In this document: positions 7,538-18,603 of the stretch, one piece after another
Numbering within the stretch: position 1 is the stretch's first letter
How the letters are laid out: every line of letters starts with the position of its first letter
Source of the DNA: Bacillus velezensis
GTDB lineage: Bacteria; Bacillota; Bacilli; Bacillales; Bacillaceae
NCBI RefSeq assembly: GCF_001461825.1
Contig: NZ_LLZC01000012.1
Coordinates: forward strand, 434,001-498,000
DNA: 64,000 nt
Direction: 5' to 3'
Program-made: the position numbers and the translations under genes
The notes under the pieces: generated by a model
Seen by the model: the letters and a program-made list of their open reading frames with translations, nothing else
The model's database searches: none
What the model was told of the DNA's origin: nothing

Positions 7538-9670
7538 TTGAAAAAGAAGGGAAAGGGCAAAAGCGCCCGGGAACGGTTCCGCAGTTTCAGACATGCCCGC
7601 TCAGCCCATGTGCTGCTGTACCTGCTGCTTTCAGCGATCATGTTTGGTTTGCTCTTTATTCATGTAAAACCTGAATCACTTAATTTGGATTTGTTTTCAG
7701 TCAGTGATAAGACGATTTACGCGCCCGCCACAGTGGAAGATCAGCAGGCGACGGAATCGAAAAAGCAGGCGGCCGAAGATGCGGTGGAAGATCAATACAC
7801 TCTGAAAAAAGGCTATACCGACAACCGGCTTGACCTGATCACTTCCATTTTTGACAGCATCGGCGAAGTGAAAAAAGATGCGGAAAAAGATAAAAAGTCA
7901 CCTTCGGAAAAATCACTGGTAAAATCGGTGAAAAACAAGCTGACACAGGATGTCAATGAATCCGTCTCGGAAGATGCCATTAAATCGCTTCTCCATGCAA
8001 ACAATGAAGATTTCTCATTTGTGAGGGATTCCGTCATTACCGCGGTGAATACGGTGATGAGCAGTGAAATTCCTTCTGAAAAGCTTGCCGAAGCGAAGGA
8101 TAAGGTCGCAAAAGAGCTGAAAAGCGCTTCTGTGCCGTCAAAATATTTAGCGGCTGCGACTGAAATCGGAAAATACGCAGTCATCCCGAATTATGTATTT
8201 GATCCGAAAGCGACGGATGAAAAACGCCAGGAAGCGTCAGACAGCGTCCAGCCGGTACAGATCAAACAAGGACAGGTTCTCGTGGAAGAGAATGATCTGA
8301 TCGACCGGGAAGTATACAGGAAGCTCGAACTGACGGGGCTTTTGAATAATTCCAACCTGTTAAAACCGATCAGCGGTCTCCTTCTGATGATCGGGCTGTT
8401 TATTGCCACGCTTGTCTACTATTTTGAGAAACAGCAGCAGGAGCTTAAGCTGAAAAATAAATCTCTTTTGCTGTTTTCTATCATTACAACGCTTATTCTC
8501 GTCATTATGGAAGTCGTCAGTCTCTTTCAGAAGATTGAATACACCAATATCGGCTATCTTGTGCCGATCGCCGCCGGCGCGATTTTAATCAGGCTGCTGC
8601 TCAATGAAAGGCTCGCCATTTTAGGAAGCATCATTCTGGCGATCTGCGGCAGTATGATGTTTAATCAGGGTGTGACGGGAACATTTAATTACGTCATCGG
8701 CATTTACTATTTAATCAGCAGCATTTCAGGCATTCTGTTTCTGGGAAAACATAATGCGAGATCAAAAATATTGCAGGCGGGACTGTTCGTCTCATTTATT
8801 AATATGATTATCGTGCTGTCGCTTTTATTAATACAAAATACGGCGCTGTCACCGGTTGAAATCGGAACGCTGATGCTGATGGGGGCCGTCTCGGGACTTG
8901 CTTCATCCGTTCTGATTATCGGTCTGATGCCGTTTTTTGAGACGGGATTCGGCATTCTTTCAACGATGAGGCTGATTGAACTGTCTAATCCGAATCATCC
9001 CCTGCTTCGAAAGATTTTAACGGAAACACCCGGTACATATCATCACAGCGTCATGGTGGCAAATCTGTCGGAAGCGGCTTGTGAAGCCGTAGGGGCAAAC
9101 GGTCTTTTAGCACGGGTCGGAGCGTATTATCACGATCTCGGCAAAACGAAACGTCCGCAATATTTTATTGAAAATCAGATGAATATGGATAATCCGCATG
9201 ACAAGCTGTCTCCGCAGCTCAGCAAAAATATCATTATCGCACATACGACAGACGGTGCGAATATGCTCAGAAGCTATAAGTTTCCGAAAGAGCTTGTGGA
9301 TATCGCGGAGCAGCATCACGGAACGTCCCTTTTGAAATTCTTTTATTATAAAGCGAAAGAAAAGGGCGACCAGATTACAGAGAAAGAGTTCCGCTACCCG
9401 GGGCCGAAGCCGCAATCGAAAGAAGCGGCTATTATCTCAGTGGCCGACAGCGTTGAAGCCGCCGTCCGTTCCATGCATAATCCCAATCCCGAGCGGATCG
9501 AAAAACTGGTGCGGGGAATTATATCCGATAAGCTTCAGGACGGACAATTCTCAGAATGTGATCTCACGTTCCGAGAACTGGATACGATCGCAAAAACACT
9601 ATGTGCGACTTTAAAAGGAATTTTCCACTCCCGGATTGAATATCCGGAGGCTACGAAGAAGGTGAAATAA
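7538..9670 (+). CDS. pgpH: PgpH, cyclic di-AMP phosphodiesterase (7TMR-HD)
   Basis: 710 residues, the usual family length. One N-terminal transmembrane helix (about 28-46), a large extracellular 7TMR-HDED domain (about 50-275), seven transmembrane helices (about 280-475), then a cytoplasmic HD domain with HHSVMVANL, YYHDLGK and AEQHHG, the metal-binding HD motifs. The enzyme hydrolyses the second messenger c-di-AMP, which controls potassium and osmotic balance. Start is TTG at 7538, 8 nt after GGAGG. Its stop TAA abuts the ATG of ybeY, so translation is probably coupled. Confidence 0.95.
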   Translation: MKKKGKGKSARERFRSFRHARSAHVLLYLLLSAIMFGLLFIHVKPESLNLDLFSVSDKTIYAPATVEDQQATESKKQAAEDAVEDQYTLKKGYTDNRLDLITSIFDSIGEVKKDAEKDKKSPSEKSLVKSVKNKLTQDVNESVSEDAIKSLLHANNEDFSFVRDSVITAVNTVMSSEIPSEKLAEAKDKVAKELKSASVPSKYLAAATEIGKYAVIPNYVFDPKATDEKRQEASDSVQPVQIKQGQVLVEENDLIDREVYRKLELTGLLNNSNLLKPISGLLLMIGLFIATLVYYFEKQQQELKLKNKSLLLFSIITTLILVIMEVVSLFQKIEYTNIGYLVPIAAGAILIRLLLNERLAILGSIILAICGSMMFNQGVTGTFNYVIGIYYLISSISGILFLGKHNARSKILQAGLFVSFINMIIVLSLLLIQNTALSPVEIGTLMLMGAVSGLASSVLIIGLMPFFETGFGILSTMRLIELSNPNHPLLRKILTETPGTYHHSVMVANLSEAACEAVGANGLLARVGAYYHDLGKTKRPQYFIENQMNMDNPHDKLSPQLSKNIIIAHTTDGANMLRSYKFPKELVDIAEQHHGTSLLKFFYYKAKEKGDQITEKEFRYPGPKPQSKEAAIISVADSVEAAVRSMHNPNPERIEKLVRGIISDKLQDGQFSECDLTFRELDTIAKTLCATLKGIFHSRIEYPEATKKVK

Positions 9671-10144
9671 ATGGGTTTACTCATAGATATTGTTGATGAA
9701 ACGAACAGCGTCTCAGCTGATGCGCTCCAAGAAGTGGAGAAGCTGCTCCAATTCGCGGCGGAAAAAGAAGGCGTTCAGGATCAGGCTGAAGTATCGGTCA
9801 CGATTGTGACAAATGAAGAAATCAGAGAAATCAACAGAGACTACCGGGGAAAAGACACTCCGACTGACGTCATTTCGTTTGCGCTTGAAGAAGAAGGCGA
9901 AGACGAGGTTGAAATCGTAGGCGCCGACATGCCGCCTGTTTTAGGAGATATTATCATCAGCGCAGACAGAACGGAAGAGCAGGCGGAAGAGTACGGCCAT
10001 TCGTTTATGAGAGAGCTCGGTTTTCTGGCCGTGCACGGCTTTTTGCATTTGCTTGGCTATGATCACATGACAAAAGAAGAAGAGGAAGAAATGTTTTCAA
10101 AGCAAAAGGATTTGCTGGATGAGTATGGACTCACGAGATCATAA
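9671..10144 (+). CDS. ybeY: YbeY, endoribonuclease / rRNA maturation factor
   Basis: 157 residues with the zinc motif HGFLHLLGYDH: His122, His126 and His132. YbeY is a metal-dependent ribonuclease that acts in 16S rRNA 3' processing and ribosome quality control. It begins immediately after the pgpH stop codon, and its end overlaps the start of dgkA by 26 nt, all signs of one operon with era downstream. Confidence 0.95.
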   Translation: MGLLIDIVDETNSVSADALQEVEKLLQFAAEKEGVQDQAEVSVTIVTNEEIREINRDYRGKDTPTDVISFALEEEGEDEVEIVGADMPPVLGDIIISADRTEEQAEEYGHSFMRELGFLAVHGFLHLLGYDHMTKEEEEEMFSKQKDLLDEYGLTRS

Positions 10145-10499
10145 AAACGAGTGGAGCAGGTTCCTGAAGAGCTTTGTCCATGCATGGAGGGGAATCTGGA
10201 AAACGGCGCGGTCAGAGCGGAATTTTCAATTTCATATTACCGCGGCCTGCGCCGTTATCGTTTGCGGTTTTCTCACCGGGCTGAGCACAGCCGAATGGGC
10301 CGTTGTTTTGGTGCTGATCGGAGGGATGCTTGCTTTGGAGCTTTTAAATACGGCGATAGAGCATGTTGTGGATTTAGTTACCGATCAGTATCACCCGCTC
10401 GCAAAAGCGGCAAAGGACGCGGCCGCCGGAGCCGTTTGCGTCTTTGCCGTGATATCGTGTATCATTGGTTTACTCATCTTCTTGCCGAAGATATGTTAG
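10119..10499 (+). CDS. dgkA: Undecaprenol kinase (DgkA family)
   Basis: About 124-126 residues with three transmembrane helices and the family motif LELLNTAIEHVVDL, followed by KAAKDAAAGAV, which binds ATP-Mg and the lipid. In Gram-positive bacteria this family phosphorylates undecaprenol to recycle the cell-wall lipid carrier. ATG at 10119 is 8 nt after AAAGGA; the ATG at 10125 (MDSRDHK) matches the family start better and cannot be excluded. The gene overlaps the end of ybeY. Confidence 0.92.
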   Translation: MSMDSRDHKNEWSRFLKSFVHAWRGIWKTARSERNFQFHITAACAVIVCGFLTGLSTAEWAVVLVLIGGMLALELLNTAIEHVVDLVTDQYHPLAKAAKDAAAGAVCVFAVISCIIGLLIFLPKIC

Positions 10500-10616
10500 C
10501 AGAAGATTCTTACAATTATTTTACATTGCCAAAAATGGGCGTGAAAAACCAATCATAATTATGTAAAATAAAAGTGACAGCGGTATCATACAGGATAAAG
10601 GTAAGAGAGGAATTAA

Positions 10617-11919
<1,303 letters not shown>

Positions 11920-11927
11920 TTCATCTA

Positions 11928-11960
11928 AGGCGCATGCCTGAGGTGTGAGATTACCTCACA
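11928..11960 (+). promoter_or_regulatory. Leader of yqzL-recO with two alternative hairpins
   Basis: Downstream of era, TGAGGT (11939-11944) can pair with ACCTCA (11953-11958), while GTGAG (11945-11949) can pair with CTCAC (11955-11959); the two exclude each other. A further small hairpin, AGGC/GCCT (11928-11939), overlaps the first. There is no T-run, so this is not a simple terminator. The function is unknown. Confidence 0.35.
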
Positions 11961-12074
11961 GAAGCAGGGATTCGTTAGCAAAATTTGTTTAACATGAAAA
12001 GGAGGACATCAGGTCAAGATAAGGGTAAGAATTTGGATTGCAAAGCTAGTTTAATGATGAAAGGTGGGTTTTTT

Positions 12075-12218
12075 GTGTTGAATTTTACCTGGAACGTATT
12101 TTCTCAAACAGGAAGTGTTGATACGTACCTTCTTTTTAAAGAACTGGAAAAAGAGAACCTGGAAAGACCCGAAGAACCGGAAGATGAGCTAGCCCGAATT
12201 GATTTTCCAATTTTGTAA
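12075..12218 (+). CDS. yqzL: YqzL-like small protein
   Basis: 47 residues beginning MLNFTWNVFSQTG and ending ELARIDFPIL, the typical small Bacillales protein found between era and recO. It is acidic overall; the function is unknown. GTG at 12075 is 6 nt after AAAGGTGGG; a longer reading from 11985 would add 30 residues but has less family support. It lies 37 nt upstream of recO. Confidence 0.85.
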   Translation: MLNFTWNVFSQTGSVDTYLLFKELEKENLERPEEPEDELARIDFPIL

Positions 12219-12254
12219 ACCTCTTGGCCCCTCCCGTTGTTGGAAGGTGCGGAA

Positions 12255-13022
12255 ATGCTGACTAAATGTGAAGGAATCGTGCTCCGTACGAATGACTACG
12301 GGGAGACGAATAAAATCGTGACATTGCTGACGAGGGAACACGGCAAAATCGGCGTCATGGCAAGGGGCGCCAGGAAGTCAGCCAGCCGGCTGTCAGCAGT
12401 CAGCCAGCCGTTTTTGTACGGGTCATTTTTAATGCAAAGAACATCCGGACTCGGCACGCTCCAGCAGGGTGAAATGATTCTCAGCATGAGAACGATCAGA
12501 GAAGATTTATTTTTGACGGCGTATGCCGCTTTTATCGCTGAACTCACTGACAAAGGAACGGAAGAGAAGAAACCGAACCCCTATTTATTCGAATTGATTC
12601 TCGAATCCTTTAAGAGGCTGAATGACGGGACTGACCCGGACGTGATCACCTTCATCGTGCAGATGAAAATGCTCGGCGTCATGGGGCTGTATCCGGAGCT
12701 GAATCATTGTGTCCACTGCAAAAGCGGGGAAGGGACGTTTCATTTTTCGATAAGAGATAACGGGTTTATCTGCCACCGCTGCTTTGAAAAGGATCCGTAC
12801 AGAGTTCCGATTTCGCCGCAAACGGCAAGGCTGCTAAGGCTTTTTTATTACTTTGATATCGGAAGGCTCGGCAGCGTCTCGTTAAAACAGGAAACCAAAA
12901 ACGAAATTAAACGGGTCATTGATCTGTATTACGAGGAATATTCAGGACTTTATTTAAAGTCAAAACGGTTTTTAGATCAGATGGAAAGCATGAAGAACCT
13001 TTTGGATGAAAACAAAAGTTGA
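12255..13022 (+). CDS. recO: DNA repair protein RecO
   Basis: 255 residues: N-terminal OB-fold (about 1-80), helical domain, and a zinc ribbon with Cys152, Cys155, Cys173 and Cys176 (CVHCK and CHRC). RecO loads RecA on SSB-coated DNA together with RecR and anneals strands. ATG at 12255 follows GGAAGGTG; an upstream in-frame TTG at 12237 is on the wrong side of that site. Confidence 0.95.
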   Translation: MLTKCEGIVLRTNDYGETNKIVTLLTREHGKIGVMARGARKSASRLSAVSQPFLYGSFLMQRTSGLGTLQQGEMILSMRTIREDLFLTAYAAFIAELTDKGTEEKKPNPYLFELILESFKRLNDGTDPDVITFIVQMKMLGVMGLYPELNHCVHCKSGEGTFHFSIRDNGFICHRCFEKDPYRVPISPQTARLLRLFYYFDIGRLGSVSLKQETKNEIKRVIDLYYEEYSGLYLKSKRFLDQMESMKNLLDENKS

Positions 13023-13047
13023 CATTCTGCCCATCTTTTTATATGAT
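13019..13047 (+). promoter_or_regulatory. Sigma-A promoter of glyQS
   Basis: TTGACA, 17 nt, TATGAT. The -35 box overlaps the last codon and stop of recO. Transcription would begin near 13054, at the start of the T-box leader. Confidence 0.85.
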
Positions 13048-13053
13048 CATTTA

Positions 13054-13276
13054 TTATAAAATATGTTGCAGTGACAGAAAGAAGTACTTGCGTCCAACTC
13101 ATACAAGCGACCTTAGGGCAGTGTAAGCTAAGGATGAGCGCGCAACGAAAGGCATTCTCGAGCAACCCTTTAAAAAGAGGCTGAGTGATTCACATCCTCA
13201 GCAACTAGGGTGGAACCGCGGGAGAACTCTCGTCCCTATGTTTGCGGCCGGCAAGCATAGAGACGGGAGTTTTTTG
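13054..13276 (+). ncRNA. Glycine T-box riboswitch leader of glyQS
   Basis: Contains the T-box sequence AGGGTGGAACCGCG (13208-13221) followed by a terminator stem (about 13226-13276, ending in TTTTTT) whose 5' arm can instead pair with the T-box bulge as antiterminator. Stem I lies upstream, with a GGATGAG kink-turn-like element and GAAAGGCATT, whose GGC (13151-13153) is the expected glycine specifier. Uncharged tRNA-Gly binding lets transcription continue into glyQS. It closely resembles the well-studied B. subtilis glyQS T-box. Confidence 0.95.
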
Positions 13277-13323
13277 GTTGCCGCCGCACTTGTAAAAGAA
13301 TGGAGAAAGTGGAGGTGCTTGAA

Positions 13324-14211
13324 ATGAACATTCAAGATATGATTTTAACCTTGCAGAAGCACTGGTCGAATGAAGGCTGTGTGCTCATGCAGTCGTATGA
13401 TGTGGAGAAAGGCGCAGGCACAATGAGCCCGTATACATTTTTACGAAGCATCGGGCCGGAACCGTGGAGAGTGGCTTACGTTGAGCCGTCCAGACGGCCT
13501 GCGGACGGACGGTACGGTGAAAACCCGAACAGGCTCTATCAGCATCACCAATTCCAAGTCATTATCAAGCCGTCGCCTGATAACATTCAAGAGCTTTACC
13601 TTGATTCATTGCGTGCGCTCGGCATTGACCCGCTTGAACATGATATCCGTTTCGTAGAAGACAACTGGGAAAACCCGTCTTTAGGCTGTGCAGGTCTCGG
13701 CTGGGAAGTATGGCTTGACGGGATGGAAATTACACAGTTTACATACTTCCAGCAGGTGGGCGGAATTGAATGTAAACCGGTATCCGTTGAGATCACATAT
13801 GGTATTGAACGTCTCGCGTCATATATTCAGGATAAAGAAAACGTCTTTGATCTTGAATGGACGTCAGGATTTACTGTGAAAGATTTATTTATGATGGCTG
13901 AATATGAGCATTCCGTTTATACTTTTGAAACATCTGACGTGGATATGCTTTTCCATTTGTTCAGCACCTATGAAAAAGAAGCGATCAGACAAATGGATAA
14001 CGGGCTCGTGCATCCGGCCTATGATTATGTGCTGAAATGCTCTCACACATTTAATCTGCTCGATGCAAAAGGCGCGATCTCGGTGACGGAGCGGACGGGT
14101 TATATCGGCCGTGTCCGCAACTTAGCGAGAAAAGTGGCAAAAACGTATTATGAAGAACGGGAAAAATTAGGGTTCCCAATGCTTAAAGAGGAGGGCTCTT
14201 CCCATGAGTAA
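13324..14211 (+). CDS. glyQ: Glycyl-tRNA synthetase alpha subunit
   Basis: 295 residues beginning [14 protein letters not shown], the catalytic class-II subunit of the heterotetrameric bacterial GlyRS. It carries the conserved [15 protein letters not shown] and [17 protein letters not shown] motifs near the N-terminus. ATG at 13324 follows GGAGGTG; an upstream in-frame ATG would add 8 residues without Shine-Dalgarno support. It is controlled by the T-box upstream and overlaps glyS by 8 nt. Confidence 0.97.
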
Positions 14212-16243
14212 ACAAGACTTGCTTTTAGAGATCGGACTCGAGGAAATGCCGGCGCGGTTTTTACATGACAGCATGGTGCAGCTCGGTGAAAAGCTGACCG
14301 GCTGGCTGGCTGAAAAAAATATCGCCCATGGCGAAGTGAAACTTTTTAATACACCGAGACGTCTGGCAGTATATATAAAAGACGTAGCAGAAAAACAGGC
14401 TGATATTCAGGAAGAAGCAAAAGGCCCTGCGAAAAAAATCGCTCTGGATGCTGACGGAAACTGGACAAAAGCCGCTATCGGATTTTCAAAAGGCCAAGGC
14501 GCCGGAGTGGATGACCTGTATATAAAAGATGTAAACGGCACGGAATATGTCTTCGTTCAAAAATTCCAGGCGGGACAAGAGACGAAGACACTTTTACCGC
14601 AGCTGGAAAATTTGATTGCCGGAATGCATTTTCCGAAAAACATGCGCTGGGGCACGCAGGATTTGCGCTATATCCGTCCGATCAAATGGATTGCCGCCCT
14701 CTTTGGAAAAGACGTCATTCCGTTTGAAATCACAAATGTCGAGACGGGCCGGAACACGCAGGGACACCGCTTTCTCGGCCAAGAAGTATCTGTTGATGCG
14801 CCGTCATCATACGAAAAGCTGCTGAAAGAACAAAGCGTCATTGCTGACCCGAAAGAACGCAAACAAATGATCCAAAGCCAGCTGGATGCGCTTGCGGCTG
14901 AGAAGAAATGGAACATTCCGATCGATGAGGACCTGCTGAACGAAGTCAACCATCTGGTGGAATACCCGACGGCGCTTTACGGATCTTTTGAATCCGAGTT
15001 TCTTTCTATCCCTGAAGAAGTGCTCGTGACAACAATGAAAGAGCATCAGCGCTACTTCCCGGTAAAAGATGAAAACGGGAATCTGCTGCCTCATTTTATT
15101 ACGGTAAGAAACGGGAACAGCCATGCAATTGAAAATGTTGCCCGCGGAAACGAGAAAGTGCTGAGAGCAAGGCTTTCAGATGCTGCGTTCTTCTACAAAG
15201 AAGACCAAAAGCTGAACATTGATGAAAACGTGAAGAAACTGGAAAATATCGTTTTCCATGAAGAGCTCGGCTCCCTTGGAGATAAAGTAAGAAGAGTGGC
15301 CGCCATTGCGGGCAAACTTGCCGTCCGCCTGAAAGCGGATGAACAGACGCAAAAACTTGTGAAGCGCGCCGCAGAGATTTCTAAATTTGACCTGGTTACA
15401 CATATGATCTATGAGTTCCCTGAGCTTCAAGGCGTAATGGGAGAAAAATATGCGCGCATGCTCGGTGAAGATGATGCCGTCGCTGCCGCTGTCAATGAGC
15501 ACTATATGCCGAGAGCGGCCGGGGGAGAAGTGCCTTCAACCTTTACCGGCGCGGTCGTGGCGTTAGCTGATAAACTGGATACGATTGCTTCCTTCTTCAG
15601 CATTGACGTAATTCCGACAGGTTCCCAGGATCCGTACGGATTGCGCCGTCAGGCAAGCGGCATCGTTTCCATTCTGATCGACCGCAATTGGGGCATTTCG
15701 TTTAAAGAGCTTCTGTCATTGACAGAAACGGAAAAAGAAAATGAGCTCCTCGATTTCTTTACACAGCGTCTGAAATACGTCTTAAACGCTGAAGACATCC
15801 GTCATGACGTTATTGAAGCCGTTCTGGACAGCACAGAGCTTGAGCCGTATGCAGCCGTTCATAAGGCAAGAGTGCTTGAGAAGCACCTCGGCACACCCGG
15901 CTTTAAAGAAACGGCTGAATCACTCGGCCGGGTTATCTCTATCAGCAAAAAAGGCGAGAGCCGGGATATCAAGCCGGATCTGTTTGAAAATGAACAGGAG
16001 AAAAAGCTGTTTGACGCTTATCAAAAAACAAAAGACAGTGTCGCGGAAAGCTTTGCCTCCAAAAACTATGAACAGGCGCTTGATGTGCTCAGCGGATTAA
16101 AGGAGCCGATTGAAGACTACTTTAATCACACGATGGTAAATGCGGACGATGAAGCATTAAAAACCAACCGTTTAGCGCAAATGACCGCTCTTGCAGATGT
16201 GATCAAGTCTTTTGCTAATATGAATCATCTTATTGTAAAATAA
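14204..16243 (+). CDS. glyS: Glycyl-tRNA synthetase beta subunit
   Basis: 679 residues beginning [19 protein letters not shown], the tRNA-binding subunit, with an HD-like domain in the middle (around [21 protein letters not shown]) and an anticodon-binding region at the C-terminus. It works with GlyQ to charge tRNA-Gly. The start lies inside the end of glyQ after GAGGAGG. A terminator follows. Confidence 0.97.
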
Positions 16244-16244
16244 A

Positions 16245-16288
16245 GAAAAAGACGGTTGCTGTGTGATCGGCAATCGTCTTTTCCCCTT
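16245..16288 (+). terminator. Terminator after glyS
   Basis: AAAAGACGGTTGC pairs with GCAATCGTCTTTT (one G-U pair), followed by CCCCTTTT. Confidence 0.8.
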
Positions 16289-16343
16289 TTACATAAACAT
16301 CACAGAATGAAAACATAGATAAAGAAACCCTTCCATAAAGGTG

Positions 16344-16982
16344 GTGAGTACGATCGAATTAAATAAACGGCAAGAACAAATTTTACAGATTGTAAAGGAA
16401 AACGGCCCGATTACCGGCGAGCATATCGCAGAACAGCTCAATTTAACGAGGGCCACGCTGCGGCCGGACTTGGCCATACTCACCATGTCAGGCTTCTTAG
16501 AGGCCCGTCCGCGGGTCGGTTATTTTTATACGGGGAAAACGGGAAATCAGCTGCTTGCGGATAAACTGAAAAAGCTGCAAGTGAAAGATTTTCAATCGAT
16601 CCCTGTTGTCATCAATGAAAATGTCTCGGTATACGATGCCATCTGCACCATGTTTTTAGAAGATGTCGGCACGTTATTTGTCGTAGATCGTGATGCTGTC
16701 TTAGTCGGTGTGCTGTCACGCAAAGATTTGCTGCGGGCGAGCATCGGCCAGCAGGAACTTGCCTCAATACCGGTTCATATTATCATGACAAGAATGCCGA
16801 ATATCGCCGTCTGCCGGCGTGACGATTATGTGATGGACATCGCCAAGTATTTAATTGAAAAACAGATCGATGCCCTGCCCGTTATTAAAGATACGGATAA
16901 AGGCTTTGAGGTCATCGGCCGGTTTACCAAAACGAATATGACTAAGATACTTGTCAGTTTATCAGAAAATGAAATCATATAA
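16344..16982 (+). CDS. ccpN: CcpN, repressor of gluconeogenic genes
   Basis: 212 residues: an N-terminal winged helix-turn-helix (LNLTRATLRPDLAILTMSG) and two CBS domains (about 80-210) that sense nucleotides. In B. subtilis CcpN represses gapB, pckA and the sRNA gene sr1 under glycolytic conditions. The family reading starts at GTG 16344 (MSTIELNK), but this GTG lies inside the near-perfect Shine-Dalgarno AAAGGTGGTGA (16337-16347); at the ideal distance downstream is ATC (16353). yqfL follows after 25 nt as in B. subtilis. Confidence 0.93.
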   Translation: MSTIELNKRQEQILQIVKENGPITGEHIAEQLNLTRATLRPDLAILTMSGFLEARPRVGYFYTGKTGNQLLADKLKKLQVKDFQSIPVVINENVSVYDAICTMFLEDVGTLFVVDRDAVLVGVLSRKDLLRASIGQQELASIPVHIIMTRMPNIAVCRRDDYVMDIAKYLIEKQIDALPVIKDTDKGFEVIGRFTKTNMTKILVSLSENEII

Positions 16983-17007
16983 GCTTGAAAACTAACGGGG
17001 GGATAAC

Positions 17008-17820
17008 ATGGACAATCGCATCATTTATGTAGTATCAGACTCAGTCGGAGAAACCGCCGAACTCGTTGTAAAAGCCTCGCTCAGCCAGTTTAACGGCTCA
17101 GCCGATGATACGCATATCAGAAGAATACCTTATGTGGAAGATATCGGCACCATTAATGAAGTCGTGTCTCTCGCCAAAGCGGACGGCGGCATTATTTGTT
17201 TTACGCTCGTTGTTCCTGAAATACGCAAATACCTGGTTGAACAAGCGGAAAAAGCGAATGTGCTGTATTACGATATTATCGGTCCGCTCATCGATACAAT
17301 GGAATCGGCTTACGGTCTGACCGCCAAATATGAACCGGGCCGCGTCCGCCAGCTTGATGAAGATTATTTCAAAAAGGTCGAGGCGATCGAGTTTGCCGTC
17401 AAATATGACGATGGCAGAGATCCAAGAGGCATTTTAAAAGCCGATATCATCCTGCTCGGAGTATCCAGAACGTCTAAAACCCCATTATCACAATATCTTG
17501 CCCATAAGCGTCTGAAAGTGGCCAATGTGCCGATCGTTCCTGAGGTCGATCCGCCGGAAGAACTGTTCAGCGTTGATCCGAAAAAATGCATCGGCTTAAA
17601 AATCAGCCCTGATAAACTGAACCATATACGAAAAGAACGGTTAAAATCTCTCGGCTTAAATGACAAAGCCATTTACGCCAATATCAACAGAATTAAAGAA
17701 GAGCTGGAGTATTTTGAGAAAATCGTGGACCGGATCGGCTGCCAAGTCGTTGACGTTTCGAATAAAGCGGTCGAGGAAACAGCGAACATCATTCATCATC
17801 TCAAAACAAAGGGCCGATAA
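17008..17820 (+). CDS. yqfL: YqfL, PPDK/PEP synthase regulatory protein (kinase-phosphorylase)
   Basis: 270 residues of the DUF299/PDRP family. It begins [17 protein letters not shown], and the P-loop-like [15 protein letters not shown] lies near residue 150. Family members add phosphate to, and remove it from, a threonine of pyruvate phosphate dikinase or PEP synthase. In B. subtilis the gene acts with ccpN in carbon flux control, and the tandem arrangement here agrees. A terminator follows the stop. Confidence 0.93.
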   Translation: MDNRIIYVVSDSVGETAELVVKASLSQFNGSADDTHIRRIPYVEDIGTINEVVSLAKADGGIICFTLVVPEIRKYLVEQAEKANVLYYDIIGPLIDTMESAYGLTAKYEPGRVRQLDEDYFKKVEAIEFAVKYDDGRDPRGILKADIILLGVSRTSKTPLSQYLAHKRLKVANVPIVPEVDPPEELFSVDPKKCIGLKISPDKLNHIRKERLKSLGLNDKAIYANINRIKEELEYFEKIVDRIGCQVVDVSNKAVEETANIIHHLKTKGR

Positions 17821-17846
17821 CTCAGGACGCTTTATCCTGGGTTTTT
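17821..17846 (+). terminator. Terminator after yqfL
   Basis: CTCAGGA pairs with TCCTGGG (one T-G pair) around CGCTTTA, followed by TTTTT. Confidence 0.7.
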
Positions 17847-17894
17847 GGGTATGCAAATAGGGAATAAACAAAAAGGATGGCATCTTCGCGAAGT

Positions 17895-17924
17895 TTGTAT
17901 TATAATAAAAAATTGTGATAAAAT
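17895..17924 (+). promoter_or_regulatory. Sigma-A promoter of the yqxD-dnaG-sigA operon
   Basis: TTGTAT, 18 nt, TAAAAT, with a TGN extension directly before the -10 (TGATAAAAT). The leader to yqxD is about 145 nt. Macromolecular-synthesis operons in Bacillus have more than one promoter; this is the best one visible in the gap. Confidence 0.55.
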
Positions 17925-18075
17925 GTTTATTTTTAGGTTTAAGCTTCGTGTGATACGAATAAACTATTATGGGTAAGATGTCAAGAATAACTCCCGGAAA
18001 TTTTTCGACAAAGCTCAAAATAGATCCGCAGTCATGGAGCATATGCGATTTCGCTTGTTTTTATGCAGGAGATTG

Positions 18076-18582
18076 ATGGAGGGATGGAGAATTAGTCTTC
18101 TAAATGAAAAAGAAAAGACGATTTTTGTCGATGCAGACGCATGCCCCGTAAAAGAGGAAATAATGCTCATTGCATCGCAATTCAGCGTTCGGGTTATTTT
18201 CGTCGCATCATTTGAACACTACCAGCTTTCCAGAAGCAAAGACGAGAACTGGGTATACGTTGATCCTCATAAAGAAGCGGCGGATTTATATATCGCAAAC
18301 CATGTGAGATCGGGAGACGTCGTAGTCACGCAGGATATCGGTTTAGCCTCTCTTTTGCTGAACAGAAATATTGCCGTCTTATCGGAAAGGGGCCGTTCTT
18401 ATACTGAAGACACGATTGACTTCGCTCTGATGAGCCGTCATATGTCAGGCAAAATGAGAAGAAGCGGCATTCATTCCAAAGGACCTAAAAAATTAAATAA
18501 AGAAGATCGGAATCGATTTGTTACCCTGCTTAAAAAAATCCTGTCGAATGATGAAGGGATTTCAAATCAAAACATCGAATAA
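18076..18582 (+). CDS. yqxD: YqxD, UPF0178/YaiI-family protein
   Basis: About 168 residues of the YaiI/YqxD family: [15 protein letters not shown] near the N-terminus and a PIN-like fold ([15 protein letters not shown]), suggesting a nuclease-like protein; no reaction is established. The start is uncertain. ATG at 18076 is only 4 nt from AGGAGA; the best Shine-Dalgarno, GGAGGG (18078-18083), is 7 nt from an in-frame ATT (18091). First gene of the yqxD-dnaG-sigA operon. Confidence 0.85.
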   Translation: MEGWRISLLNEKEKTIFVDADACPVKEEIMLIASQFSVRVIFVASFEHYQLSRSKDENWVYVDPHKEAADLYIANHVRSGDVVVTQDIGLASLLLNRNIAVLSERGRSYTEDTIDFALMSRHMSGKMRRSGIHSKGPKKLNKEDRNRFVTLLKKILSNDEGISNQNIE

Positions 18583-18603
18583 TGTACGACGGAGTGTTAT
18601 AAG

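Noticed and set aside
12377-12410. Direct repeat GTCAGCCAGCCG twice, 22 nt apart, in recO
   Set aside because: It falls within normal RecO coding sequence; the repeats are in different reading frames and look like chance.
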